Position numbers and translations under genes: made by a program
NCBI RefSeq assembly: GCF_002735305.1
Contig: NZ_PDYG01000100.1
Coordinates: forward strand, 1 to 64,000
DNA: 64,000 nt
DNA from: Agathobacter ruminis
Lineage (GTDB): Bacteria > Bacillota > Clostridia > Lachnospirales > Lachnospiraceae
Direction of reading: 5' to 3'
Notes under the pieces: model-generated
Seen by the model: only the letters and a program-made list of their open reading frames with translations
The model's database searches: none
Told to the model about the DNA's origin: nothing
Shown here: in pieces, positions 56,170 through 64,000 of the stretch
Position numbering within the stretch: the stretch's first letter is position 1
Layout: each line of letters begins with the position of its first letter

Positions 56170-56299
56170 ATGATACAGGAAATTTCTCCGAAATTCCTAT
56201 ATCATAAAAAGCGCTCCGCTATGGATGCGCACTCGTGCGATAGGAATATGTTGCCTTCAGCAACCGCACTCGGCGCGAGCATGTTGCAAGCAACATGCT
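56170..56299. repeat. Multi-hairpin structured element B
   Basis: Starts one base after the rpmF terminator. Stems in order: 56170-56186 with 56190-56205, the GCGCTCCGC..GGATGCGCACTC motif (56211-56234), GTGCG/CGCAC (56235-56239 with 56265-56269) enclosing GTTGC-cttca-GCAAC (56250-56264), then a 10-bp hairpin (56278-56299). This is the same layout as element A at 6291-6416 with different stem sequences. Nothing else is seen before the pepF promoter. Confidence 0.75.
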
Positions 56300-56343
56300 T
56301 TCTTGTACCTGAAAAACAGCTTTTCGATTGCAAAAAAATTTTG

Positions 56344-56349
56344 TATAAT
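56344..56349 (+). promoter_or_regulatory. Putative -10 of the first oligoendopeptidase gene
   Basis: TATAAT, 48 bp before the start codon; the -35 region (TTTTCG at 17 bp) is weak. Confidence 0.35.
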
Positions 56350-56396
56350 AGGGAATGGTTTTATGAAACCTGAATAAAAATAGGATGGTGAGGATT

Positions 56397-58205
56397 ATGG
56401 CAGAAACTTTGAAAAAAAGAAGTGAGATTCCGGAGAACCTGAAGTGGGATCTTTCTTTGATTTATGAGAATGATGATGCGATGTACCGTGATCTTGAAAA
56501 GGTCGTAAAGATGGCCGATGAGATTGAGCAGGAGTTTAAGGGACACCTGAACACGGCAGATGCAATCTGTAAATGTATGGATCAGCTGGCAGAATTTCAT
56601 TGCACGGTATCATGGATTGGGGAGTATACGATGCTTGCGGTATCGGTGGATTATACCGATGCAAAAGCTCTGAAGAGGGATGAAAAGGTCAGCAATGAAT
56701 ATCGCAAGGCAATCAGCAAGCTGTCTTTCATCGAAGGCGAGATTGGAGAGGCCGATGCGAAAGTCATTGAAGAGGCAATTGAGAAGACTGCAATCGCAAA
56801 GAATTATCTGCGTGATATTCTGCGTGCACAGCCACATCGCCTGAGCCCGGAGACAGAATTTGTATTGTCGACACTGGATGATACTTTGAATGCAAGCTAT
56901 GGTTTATATGAGCAGACCAAGCTTGCTGACATGAAATTCCCGGATTTTGAAGTGGATGGCAAGAAGTATCCGCTCGGCTATTCTCTGTTTGAGGATAATT
57001 ATGAATACGAAAAGGACACCGCGGTACGTCGCGCTGCATTTTCTGCATTTTCGGCAAAATTGCGTGATTATATGTATACGACGGCTGCTGAGTATCAGAT
57101 GTGCGTAAAGCAGGAAAAGCATATGGCGGATTTGCGCCATTTTGATAATGTATTTGATTATCTGCTGTTTTCACAAAAAGTAACACGTGAAATGTATGAC
57201 CGTCAGATTGATCTGATTATGGAGAAACTGTCTGTGCATATGCGCAAATATGCGAAATTGCTGCAGAGAACCAACCATTTGGACAAGATGACCTATGCAG
57301 ATTTAAAGATTGCACTGGATCCGGAATACGATCCGCATGTTACCATCGAACAGTCCAAGGAATATATTCTTGAGGGACTTTCCGTTCTGGGTGAAGATTA
57401 TGGCAAAATGCTCAAGGAAGCATATGAAAAACGCTGGGTGGACTTTGCACAAAATGAAGGAAAGTCAACCGGTGGATTTTGTGCATCGCCGTATCAAAAG
57501 GGATCGTTTATCCTGCTTTCATGGAATGAGCGCATGAGTGATGTATTTACTCTGGCACATGAACTCGGTCATGCAGGGCATTTCCGGCTTTGCGGACAAA
57601 ATCAGAGCTTTTTTGATGCAGAAGTATCCAACTATGTGGTGGAAGCACCTTCTACCATGAATGAACTATTGATGGCAGAGTACCTGAAGGAAAAGAACGC
57701 GGACGATAAGCGTTTTAGAAGATGGGTGCTTTCCGCACAGATTTCGAATACCTATTATCATAATTTCGTAACGCATCTGCTCGAAGCGGCTTATCAGCGT
57801 GAAGTATACAAACTGATCGATCAGGGAGAAGCGGTTCCGGCAGAGACTTTAAATGAAATTTATCGTGGTGTGCTTGAAAAATTCTGGGGAGATGCAGTGG
57901 AACTGACAGATGGATGCGAACTGACATGGATGCGTCAGCCGCATTATTATATGGGCTTGTATTCCTATTGCTACAGTGCGAGTCTGACCATCGCAACAGA
58001 AGTGGCTCAGCGCATTCGCAAGGACTGTCAAGCAGTTGATGACTGGAAAAAGACTTTGATGGCGGGCGGTACCGTAACACCGGCTGAATTTGCAAAGATG
58101 GCAGGCGTGGATGTGACAACAGATCGCGCACTTTGCGATACCATTGATTACATCGGATCAATCATTGATGAGATTGAACAATTGACCGACGAGTTGGAGG
58201 CATAA
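56397..58205 (+). CDS. pepF: Oligoendopeptidase F (M3 metallopeptidase), copy 1
   Basis: Cytosolic zinc peptidase that trims short peptides. ATG 56397 lies close behind TGAGG; ATG 56385 has no site. 602 residues, the family length. TLAHELGHAGHF holds the HExxH zinc site, with the third ligand expected in EAPSTMNELLM. The stop abuts the thioesterase start, and a second M3 peptidase follows. Confidence 0.94.
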   Translation: MAETLKKRSEIPENLKWDLSLIYENDDAMYRDLEKVVKMADEIEQEFKGHLNTADAICKCMDQLAEFHCTVSWIGEYTMLAVSVDYTDAKALKRDEKVSNEYRKAISKLSFIEGEIGEADAKVIEEAIEKTAIAKNYLRDILRAQPHRLSPETEFVLSTLDDTLNASYGLYEQTKLADMKFPDFEVDGKKYPLGYSLFEDNYEYEKDTAVRRAAFSAFSAKLRDYMYTTAAEYQMCVKQEKHMADLRHFDNVFDYLLFSQKVTREMYDRQIDLIMEKLSVHMRKYAKLLQRTNHLDKMTYADLKIALDPEYDPHVTIEQSKEYILEGLSVLGEDYGKMLKEAYEKRWVDFAQNEGKSTGGFCASPYQKGSFILLSWNERMSDVFTLAHELGHAGHFRLCGQNQSFFDAEVSNYVVEAPSTMNELLMAEYLKEKNADDKRFRRWVLSAQISNTYYHNFVTHLLEAAYQREVYKLIDQGEAVPAETLNEIYRGVLEKFWGDAVELTDGCELTWMRQPHYYMGLYSYCYSASLTIATEVAQRIRKDCQAVDDWKKTLMAGGTVTPAEFAKMAGVDVTTDRALCDTIDYIGSIIDEIEQLTDELEA

Positions 58206-58613
58206 ATGTTGGATGAAGAAAAGTTGCGCAAACTATATGAGGTGAATCCGTTTAATCAAACTCTGGGCGGAGAAATTCTTGAAATCAAAGAAGGATATGC
58301 AAAGGGACGCCTGGAAATGGACGCGCGTTATGAGAATATTTACGGAGGCATGCACGGCGGATGCCTGTTTACACTCGCGGACTCTCTGTGTGGTATTGCA
58401 GCTGCAACTTACGGACATTATGTGACGACATTGAACGGCAATATCAATTATCTGCGTGCGGCAAAGAACTGCAGGGAAGTGATTTGTGAAGCGCAGGTGG
58501 TGCGGATGGGCAGAACCATCGGTGTCATAGACTATACGATTTGCGGGGATGATGGAACACTTTTTGCCACAGGCACTTTTCATTATTACGCATTACAGGA
58601 AGAATTAGAATAA
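58206..58613 (+). CDS. PaaI-type hotdog thioesterase
   Basis: A 135-residue single hotdog domain (GGMHGGCLFTLADSLCG, then TLNGNINYLRAAK) of the PaaI/4HBT family that hydrolyses acyl-CoA thioesters. The ATG directly follows the pepF stop, so translation is coupled. The substrate is unknown. Aromatic or hydroxyacyl-CoA is a guess suggested by the dehydratase genes 2 kb on, which belong to another transcript. Confidence 0.88.
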   Translation: MLDEEKLRKLYEVNPFNQTLGGEILEIKEGYAKGRLEMDARYENIYGGMHGGCLFTLADSLCGIAAATYGHYVTTLNGNINYLRAAKNCREVICEAQVVRMGRTIGVIDYTICGDDGTLFATGTFHYYALQEELE

Positions 58614-58627
58614 CAAAGGAGAATACC

Positions 58628-60382
58628 ATGAAAACAGAATGGAATTTGGACAAACTTTATCATGGACTTGACGATCCGCAATACAAAAAGGATTACAAGA
58701 CCTGTGAGGAACTGATTGAGAATTATAACCGGGTGATTGCTGATATGCCGGATGTGCCTGGAGTCAAAGAAGCAGAGCAGATCCTTTTGCTGCAGGAGCA
58801 GATTCAGGAAACATTTATGAAACTGATCCTCTATGTGGAATTGCGTCAGGCAACCGATACTGAAAACGGTGATCTGATGGCAGAATCCAACAATCTGACA
58901 CGTCTCGACTCCACAAAGGTTGCAAGCGATACCAGAGCCGGCAAGATTCTGGCAAAACTCGACAACATTGAGGAGGCTGCCAAGCAGTCGGAAGTGATTG
59001 CGGATTATCAGTTTTATCTGACCAAAATCAAGGAAAATGACAGTCATATGCTTTCCGATGAGCAGGAAGAATTATATGCGCAGATGGATATGACCGGCGG
59101 ATCCGCTTGGTCTAATTTGCAGAATTATCTTTCTTCAACCGTGAAGGTAGATTATGACGGCAAACAGATCACATTGACTGATGTGCGTAATCTGGCTTAT
59201 GATGCCGACAAAAAGGTCAGAAAAGATGCATATGAAGCAGAAATTGCCGCTTATGACAAGATTGCGGATTCTGTTGCCTATGCATTGAACAATATCAAAT
59301 TGCAGATGAATATGATTGCAGAGAAGCGCGGTTTTGAATCTCCGCTTGCGATGACTTTGCAGCAATCCAATATGAAGCGCGAAACACTCGATGCCATGAT
59401 GGGTGCCATCAAGGCACATTTGCCAAAGGTGCGCAGATATTTCCTGCATAAGGCAAAAAAACTCGGATACGAAGGCGGTTTGCCTTGGTATGAACTCTTT
59501 GCACCGCTTGGAAAGGATGAGCGCAAATATTCCATTGACGAAACAAAGGAAATCCTGACAGGCACCTTTGAAAAATTCACGCCGGAAATGTCCGGATTGA
59601 TGCGGGAAGCATTTGAAAATGAATGGATTGATTTCTATCCGCATCAGGGCAAGAGCGGCGGCGCGTTCGACTGCGGTGTATCCATGATCAAGGAAAGCCG
59701 TGTGCTGACCAACTTTGACGGTACATTTACCGCAATTGATACACTTGCGCATGAACTTGGACATTCCTTCCACGATCGTCAGGTGCAGGATAACAGACCG
59801 ATGAATCAGGATTATCCGATGCAAGTGGCAGAGACCGCTTCCACATTCAACGAGACATTCCTTTGCAGCAGCTATGTGGCAAATGCAAAATCGGATGAGG
59901 AGAAGCTGGCACTGCTTGAGGGTCTATTAAAAGAGCAGACACAGTGTATCGTTGATATTTATTCCCGTTACCTGTTTGAGACGGCTGTATTTGAACAGTG
60001 CGAGAACAAGTTCCTGATGACGGATGATTTGAAAGAGCTGATGCTGGATGCACAGCGACAGGCATACGGAGAGGGACTTGATGAGAACTGCCTGCATCCG
60101 TATATGTGGGTATGCAAGGGCCATTATTACAGCACCGGTCTGAGCTTTTACAATTTCCCTTATGCATTTGGCGTATTATTTGCAGCTGGTTTGTATCATC
60201 TTTATCTCGAAGAAGGTGCAGAGAGCTTTGTGCCGAAATATAAGGCAATGTTAAAAGCAACACCTACCTGCAATGTAGAGGAAGCAGGAGCTTTGATGAA
60301 CATCGATCTGACCGACCAGAAATTCTGGGAGTCTTCACTGGAGGCAATTGAAGCAAATATTGATGCATTCTGTGCATTATAA
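58628..60382 (+). CDS. M3 family oligoendopeptidase, copy 2
   Basis: 584 residues with the zinc site in TLAHELGHSFHDRQ and TASTFNETFL for the third ligand. It is clearly in the same family as copy 1, but the N-terminal halves look quite different (MKTEWNLDKLYHGL), so this is not a recent duplication. AAGGAG 8 nt upstream. It ends the three-gene unit, followed by a strong terminator. Confidence 0.93.
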   Translation: MKTEWNLDKLYHGLDDPQYKKDYKTCEELIENYNRVIADMPDVPGVKEAEQILLLQEQIQETFMKLILYVELRQATDTENGDLMAESNNLTRLDSTKVASDTRAGKILAKLDNIEEAAKQSEVIADYQFYLTKIKENDSHMLSDEQEELYAQMDMTGGSAWSNLQNYLSSTVKVDYDGKQITLTDVRNLAYDADKKVRKDAYEAEIAAYDKIADSVAYALNNIKLQMNMIAEKRGFESPLAMTLQQSNMKRETLDAMMGAIKAHLPKVRRYFLHKAKKLGYEGGLPWYELFAPLGKDERKYSIDETKEILTGTFEKFTPEMSGLMREAFENEWIDFYPHQGKSGGAFDCGVSMIKESRVLTNFDGTFTAIDTLAHELGHSFHDRQVQDNRPMNQDYPMQVAETASTFNETFLCSSYVANAKSDEEKLALLEGLLKEQTQCIVDIYSRYLFETAVFEQCENKFLMTDDLKELMLDAQRQAYGEGLDENCLHPYMWVCKGHYYSTGLSFYNFPYAFGVLFAAGLYHLYLEEGAESFVPKYKAMLKATPTCNVEEAGALMNIDLTDQKFWESSLEAIEANIDAFCAL

Positions 60383-60397
60383 TCATATGGAATCACG

Positions 60398-60428
60398 AAA
60401 CAGGCTTTGCATGCAAAGCCTGTTTTTT
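60398..60428 (+). terminator. Terminator after the second oligoendopeptidase gene
   Basis: AAACAGGCTTTGC pairs with GCAAAGCCTGTTT around AT, then TTT. Confidence 0.93.
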
Positions 60429-60476
60429 GATTGCGTTCATGGACACAGGCAATGGCAGAATACGGATATGATAAAA

Positions 60477-60490
60477 ACTTGTCGACAAGT
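60477..60490. promoter_or_regulatory. 14-bp perfect palindrome, possible operator of the dehydratase genes
   Basis: ACTTGTCGACAAGT is followed at once by TTGACGAGTTG, which repeats part of it. It lies 60 bp before the first dehydratase gene. A promoter using TTGTCG or TTGACG as -35 is possible but the -10 is unclear. The regulator is unknown. Confidence 0.4.
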
Positions 60491-60549
60491 TGACGAGTTG
60501 GGTGTAAAATGGTTTTAACGAGTGTTTGAATTATGAAAAGGAGACATAT

Positions 60550-61791
60550 ATGGCAGAAGAGACGAAAAAGGAGCGTCGCCCTCTGGATCCGAATTCGGCA
60601 AAATACAAACTGAACCAAATTGCGGCAAAGGCATATTCGGATGCGGCAGAAGCAAAGGCGCGCGGTGAAATGGTTGGATGGTGTTCGAGCAATTTCCCGG
60701 TTGAAATCCCGGAGACACTGGGATTATATGTAGTTTATCCGGAGAATCAGGCAGCTGCAATCGCTGCCAGAGGACAGGGAGAGCATATGTGTAATATCAG
60801 CGAGGCGGATGGATATTCGAATGATATCTGTGCCTATGCCAGAATCTCGCTGGCTTATGCAAAGGTCAAAGATTCCAATGGCGGACAGGAGATGCCGCAG
60901 CCGGACTTTTTGCTGTGCTGCAATAATATCTGCAATTGCATGATCAAATGGTATGAGGATCTCGCAAGACAATTGCAGATTCCGATGTTTTTGATTGATA
61001 TTCCATTCAATCCGGATTATGAGGTATCCGATGCGCAGCTGGCTTATGTGCGTGCGCAATTCTGGGATGTGATTCACAGGCTTGAAGCATTCACAGGCAA
61101 AAAATGGAACGAAGAGAAATACAAAGAAGTGATGGGATATTCCGGCAGAAGTTCGCGTGCATGGCTTCGCGCAACGGCAAAGGCCCAATACGAACCTTCT
61201 CCGTTTAACGGATTCGATCTGCTCAATCATATGGCAGTGATGGTAACGGCAAGAGGAAAGAAAGAAGCTGCCGAAGCGATGGAACTGCTTGAAAAGGAAT
61301 ACGAGGAAAACCATCAAAAAGGGGAATCCACTTTCCGCACGGAAGAAAAATATCGCATTATGTTTGAAGGAATTGCCTGCTGGCCGTGGCTGCGCGTGAC
61401 CGCAACCGGGTTAAAGAGCCGTGGAATCAATATGGTTACGACCATTTATGCGGATGCATTCGGTTTTGTCTATGATGATTTTGACGGAATGGTGCGCGCT
61501 TACTGCAATGTTCCGAATGCAATCAACCTGGAACATGCGCGCGACAAGCGTGTCAAGTTGGCAACGGACAATCACATTGAAGGACTCCTGGTTCATACAA
61601 ACCGATCATGCAAATTATGGTCCGGTTTCATGTATGAGATGAGTCGTCAGATCGGTGAAAAGGTCGATGTGCCTGTGGTGAGTTTTGATGGGGATCAGGC
61701 TGATCCGCGTAATTTCTCGGAGGCGCAATATGATACGCGTGTGCAGGGATTGATGGAAATTATGGAAGCAAATAAGGAGGCCAGAGCATGA
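60550..61791 (+). CDS. 2-hydroxyacyl-CoA dehydratase, subunit alpha (HadB/FldB-like)
   Basis: One half of an oxygen-sensitive 4Fe-4S enzyme that removes water from (R)-2-hydroxyacyl-CoA by a ketyl radical route, used in amino-acid fermentation. ATG 60550 has AAAAGGAG 7 nt upstream. 413 residues, close to the ~408 of HadB. Cysteines likely to hold the cluster lie in GWCSSNFPVE, LLCCNNICNC and NRSCKLWSG. It overlaps the next subunit by the ATGA tetranucleotide. Whether the substrate derives from leucine, phenylalanine, lactate or another acid cannot be told. Confidence 0.92.
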   Translation: MAEETKKERRPLDPNSAKYKLNQIAAKAYSDAAEAKARGEMVGWCSSNFPVEIPETLGLYVVYPENQAAAIAARGQGEHMCNISEADGYSNDICAYARISLAYAKVKDSNGGQEMPQPDFLLCCNNICNCMIKWYEDLARQLQIPMFLIDIPFNPDYEVSDAQLAYVRAQFWDVIHRLEAFTGKKWNEEKYKEVMGYSGRSSRAWLRATAKAQYEPSPFNGFDLLNHMAVMVTARGKKEAAEAMELLEKEYEENHQKGESTFRTEEKYRIMFEGIACWPWLRVTATGLKSRGINMVTTIYADAFGFVYDDFDGMVRAYCNVPNAINLEHARDKRVKLATDNHIEGLLVHTNRSCKLWSGFMYEMSRQIGEKVDVPVVSFDGDQADPRNFSEAQYDTRVQGLMEIMEANKEARA

Positions 61792-62915
61792 ATACAGCAG
61801 AATTATTTGAACAATTTCATAAGATTGCATTGAATCCGCGTGCGCAAAAGGACGCCTATCTGAAAGATGGGGAAAAAGTGGTATTGGTCACCTATTATGT
61901 GCCGGAGCAGTTGATTCATGCCATGGGTGCCATTCCGTTTCATACATATGGCGGAGACCTTCCGGTCAATGAGGCAAAGCAATATTTTCCGGCTTTTATC
62001 TGTTCTGTGATGCAGACTATGCTTGAGTTGGGCATGAGAGGCACATTCGAGGGCTGCAGTGCCATTGTGATTCCAAGTCTTTGCGACAGTCTGAAATGCA
62101 TTGGACAGAACTGGAAGTATGCGGTTCCGTCGATTCCTTTTATTCCGCTGACCTATCCGCAGAATCGCAAGCCGGATTACGGTGCGGCTTTTACACGCGC
62201 CGGCTATGAGCGTATGGTTCGCGAACTCGAAGCGGCAACGGGATTGCAGCTGGATGAGACCAGATTAAAGGAGTCCATCCGCATATATAACGAGCACAAT
62301 GCACTTATGAGAGAATTCAGTGCATTATGTGCAGAATATCCACAGGTGACAGCCACACAGCGAAGTGATGTCTACAAGAGCGCAGGCTTTATGAAAAAGG
62401 AAGAACATGCGCAGCTTCTGCGTGAACTGATTGCCTGCATGAAGCAGGAAGTGGCCCAAAAATCGTCCGGAAAGCGTATTTATATTTCGGGAATCCTTGC
62501 AGATGCACCGGAATGGAATCGTATTTTGGAGGATTACGGATTACAGGTTGTCGGAGATGACATTCTTGCATGCAGCCGCTTATATCGCGATGACTGCAGG
62601 ATGCCGGAGGACGGAGAAGATGCAATGGATGCGCTGGTACGTCTCTATTGCGACAAAGACCATTGTTCACTGCTCTATGATGAGAAAAAATCCCGTGTGG
62701 AATTTATTGTGCAGGAAGCAAAACAGCGGAAGGCGGACGGTGTGATTCTGGCATTGACCAAATTTTGTGATCCGGAGGAATTTGACAATCCGATGATCAA
62801 GGATGCATGTGCCGAAGCGGGCCTGCCTTGTGTCGTAATAGAGATGGATCGTCAAATGCAAAACTATGAGCAGGCGCGTACCATCATGGAAACCTTCGCG
62901 GATATGATTGGATAG
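61788..62915 (+). CDS. 2-hydroxyacyl-CoA dehydratase, subunit beta (HadC/FldC-like)
   Basis: Second cluster-bearing subunit. 375 residues, the length of HadC. FICSVMQTMLE and PSLCDSLKCIGQNWK hold candidate ligands, and KFCDPEEFDNPMIKDAC is typical of the C-terminal domain. ATGA overlap with the alpha subunit indicates translational coupling and equal amounts. The ATP-dependent activator (HadI/HgdC type) is not in the window and may lie downstream. Confidence 0.92.
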   Translation: MNTAELFEQFHKIALNPRAQKDAYLKDGEKVVLVTYYVPEQLIHAMGAIPFHTYGGDLPVNEAKQYFPAFICSVMQTMLELGMRGTFEGCSAIVIPSLCDSLKCIGQNWKYAVPSIPFIPLTYPQNRKPDYGAAFTRAGYERMVRELEAATGLQLDETRLKESIRIYNEHNALMREFSALCAEYPQVTATQRSDVYKSAGFMKKEEHAQLLRELIACMKQEVAQKSSGKRIYISGILADAPEWNRILEDYGLQVVGDDILACSRLYRDDCRMPEDGEDAMDALVRLYCDKDHCSLLYDEKKSRVEFIVQEAKQRKADGVILALTKFCDPEEFDNPMIKDACAEAGLPCVVIEMDRQMQNYEQARTIMETFADMIG

Positions 62916-62939
62916 CAGAAAATGAGAGGAGATACAGGA

Positions 62940-64000
62940 TGGCAGAGATGACAAAACCACTCGCAGGCGTCAAGGTTGTGGAGCTGGCAACATTTATCGC
63001 GGGACCGTGCTGTGCACGATTTCTGGCAGATCTGGGCGCTGATGTAATTAAGATTGAATCACCAAAGGGTGATCCGCTGCGATATACTGCGGTGAATGAG
63101 GGCAGACCGTACGGCGATGCGGAAGATACTTCCTTTACCCTGGAAAATACAGGCAAGCGCTGTGTGACCTTGAATACCAAAACCGAAAATGGAAAAGCAG
63201 CACTGGAAAAACTGCTTGCATCGGCGGATGTGTTTATCACCAATATCCGCCCGAACGGACTGAAGAGAGCCGGACTGGATTATGAGACGTTAAAACAAAA
63301 GTATCCAAAGCTTGTCTTTGGTTATGTATCCGGATACGGAGAAAAAGGTCCTGCCAGGGATCTGCCGGGATTTGATTATACGGCATTCTTTGCAAGAGGC
63401 GGAGTGATGGGAACCATGTATGATGTGGATGCAAAGCCGATGACACCGGTGGCCGGTTTCGGAGACCATCAGGTTGGCATGTATCTGGCTGCGGGAATTC
63501 TTGCTGCACTCTATCGTGCAAGAGAAACCGGCAAGGGTGACCAGGTTACGGTATCTTTATTCCACAGTGCAATCTGGGATATCGGATTGTATCTGCAGTG
63601 CAATCAGTATGGAGATTCATCCACACAGTGGCCGATCAGCCAGAAAAAAATCGCAAATCAGTTTCAGGTACCACATAAGACAAAAGACGATCAGTGGATC
63701 ATGATGTCCATGCCGCAATATGATGCAATGTATGACCGCTTCATGCCGGTCATCGAACGGGAAGATCTGATCGGAGATCCGCGGTTTTATCCGCAGACAG
63801 CATTGCAGGATCATCTCGAAGAATTTTATGAAATCATTCATCAGGAAGTCGCAAAATATACGAAGGACGAATTCTGCAGCAGAATGGATGCGGCAGATCT
63901 GCCATATGCGGTATGCCAGACTTGGAATCAGGTATTGGAGGATCCGCAGGCATGGGGCGCTGACTGTCTGACCAAAGTAACATTCCCGAACGGAAAGGAA
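62940..64000 (+). CDS. Class III (CaiB/BaiF) CoA-transferase, partial at window end
   Basis: Starts at ATG 62940 behind GAGAGGAGAT and stays open to the window edge (353 codons seen; full members have about 400). MAEMTKPLAGVKVVELATF, AGPCCARFLADLGADVIKIE and VSGYGEKGPARDLPGFDYTAF are family signatures; the Asp in GFDYTA is the likely catalytic residue. By position it should load CoA onto the 2-hydroxyacid used by the dehydratase upstream (role of HadA or FldA). The order here is dehydratase then transferase, whereas hadA and fldA come first in the known clusters. Confidence 0.9.

Overview
The window looks like chromosome from a motile, anaerobic, low-to-mid GC Firmicute, most likely a member of the Lachnospiraceae (Clostridia). 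The evidence is pyruvate:ferredoxin oxidoreductase, an oxygen-sensitive 2-hydroxyacyl-CoA dehydratase, meso-DAP cell-wall genes (murE with a DNPR motif next to dapF), a CBS-type family II pyrophosphatase, the rho-rpmE-DUF1385-prmC-prfA block, a CIRCE-controlled groESL operon and several c-di-GMP and chemotaxis proteins. Genus and species cannot be fixed from the sequence alone. No rRNA, tRNA, CRISPR array, transposase or prophage gene was recognised.

Layout. 1-483: five tandem 54-bp palindromic repeats and a 75-bp module that reappears near 6930. 484-6241: a two-gene signalling unit, a membrane HD-GYP protein and a beta-propeller hybrid histidine kinase whose H-box histidine is arginine. 6242-7071: a non-coding region with a terminator, a multi-hairpin element and a ~555-bp imperfect palindrome. 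7072-10203: a large surface protein, probably sortase-anchored. 10252-14778: deoD (minus) and nifJ. 14874-20856: a likely five-gene operon (CapA-like protein, fbp, small membrane protein, response regulator, sensor kinase). 20943-27628: lipoprotein, cheV, a highly charged membrane protein, hisH-hisF, ung and a FliD-like orphan. 27721-32633: an ABC-F protein (minus) divergent from a PAS/GGDEF/EAL protein. 32699-37384: coiled-coil membrane protein, CBS-pyrophosphatase, dapF, murE. 37455-39119 (minus): DUF4364 protein and malic enzyme. 39291-44018: rho, rpmE, DUF1385, prmC, prfA. 44059-46839: mgtE behind a structured leader, then aroB. 46826-47995 (minus): tmcAL. 47996-48576: a second giant hairpin. 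48577-56124: HAD phosphatase, groESL, degV, purA, ackA, DUF177-rpmF. 56397-60382: two M3 oligoendopeptidases around a thioesterase. 60550-64000: dehydratase subunits and a class III CoA-transferase that runs off the window.

The coding part is mostly ordinary housekeeping plus sensory genes. The unusual material is non-coding. Two giant hairpins (about 6428-6982 and 48079-48496) have unrelated arms but nearly the same apical hairpin (GCCGCC-ACGGA-A/C-GGCGGC). Two other multi-hairpin elements (6291-6416 and 56170-56299) keep the same order of stems while the stem sequences differ, which is a covariation-like pattern. Together with the 54-bp and 39-bp tandem palindromes they share a stem-GGAN-stem motif, so one family of structured repeats may be spread through this genome. 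I found no published family that I could name for them. Separately, the mgtE leader places a 29-codon reading frame inside a terminator-like hairpin behind a good promoter, which suggests attenuation.
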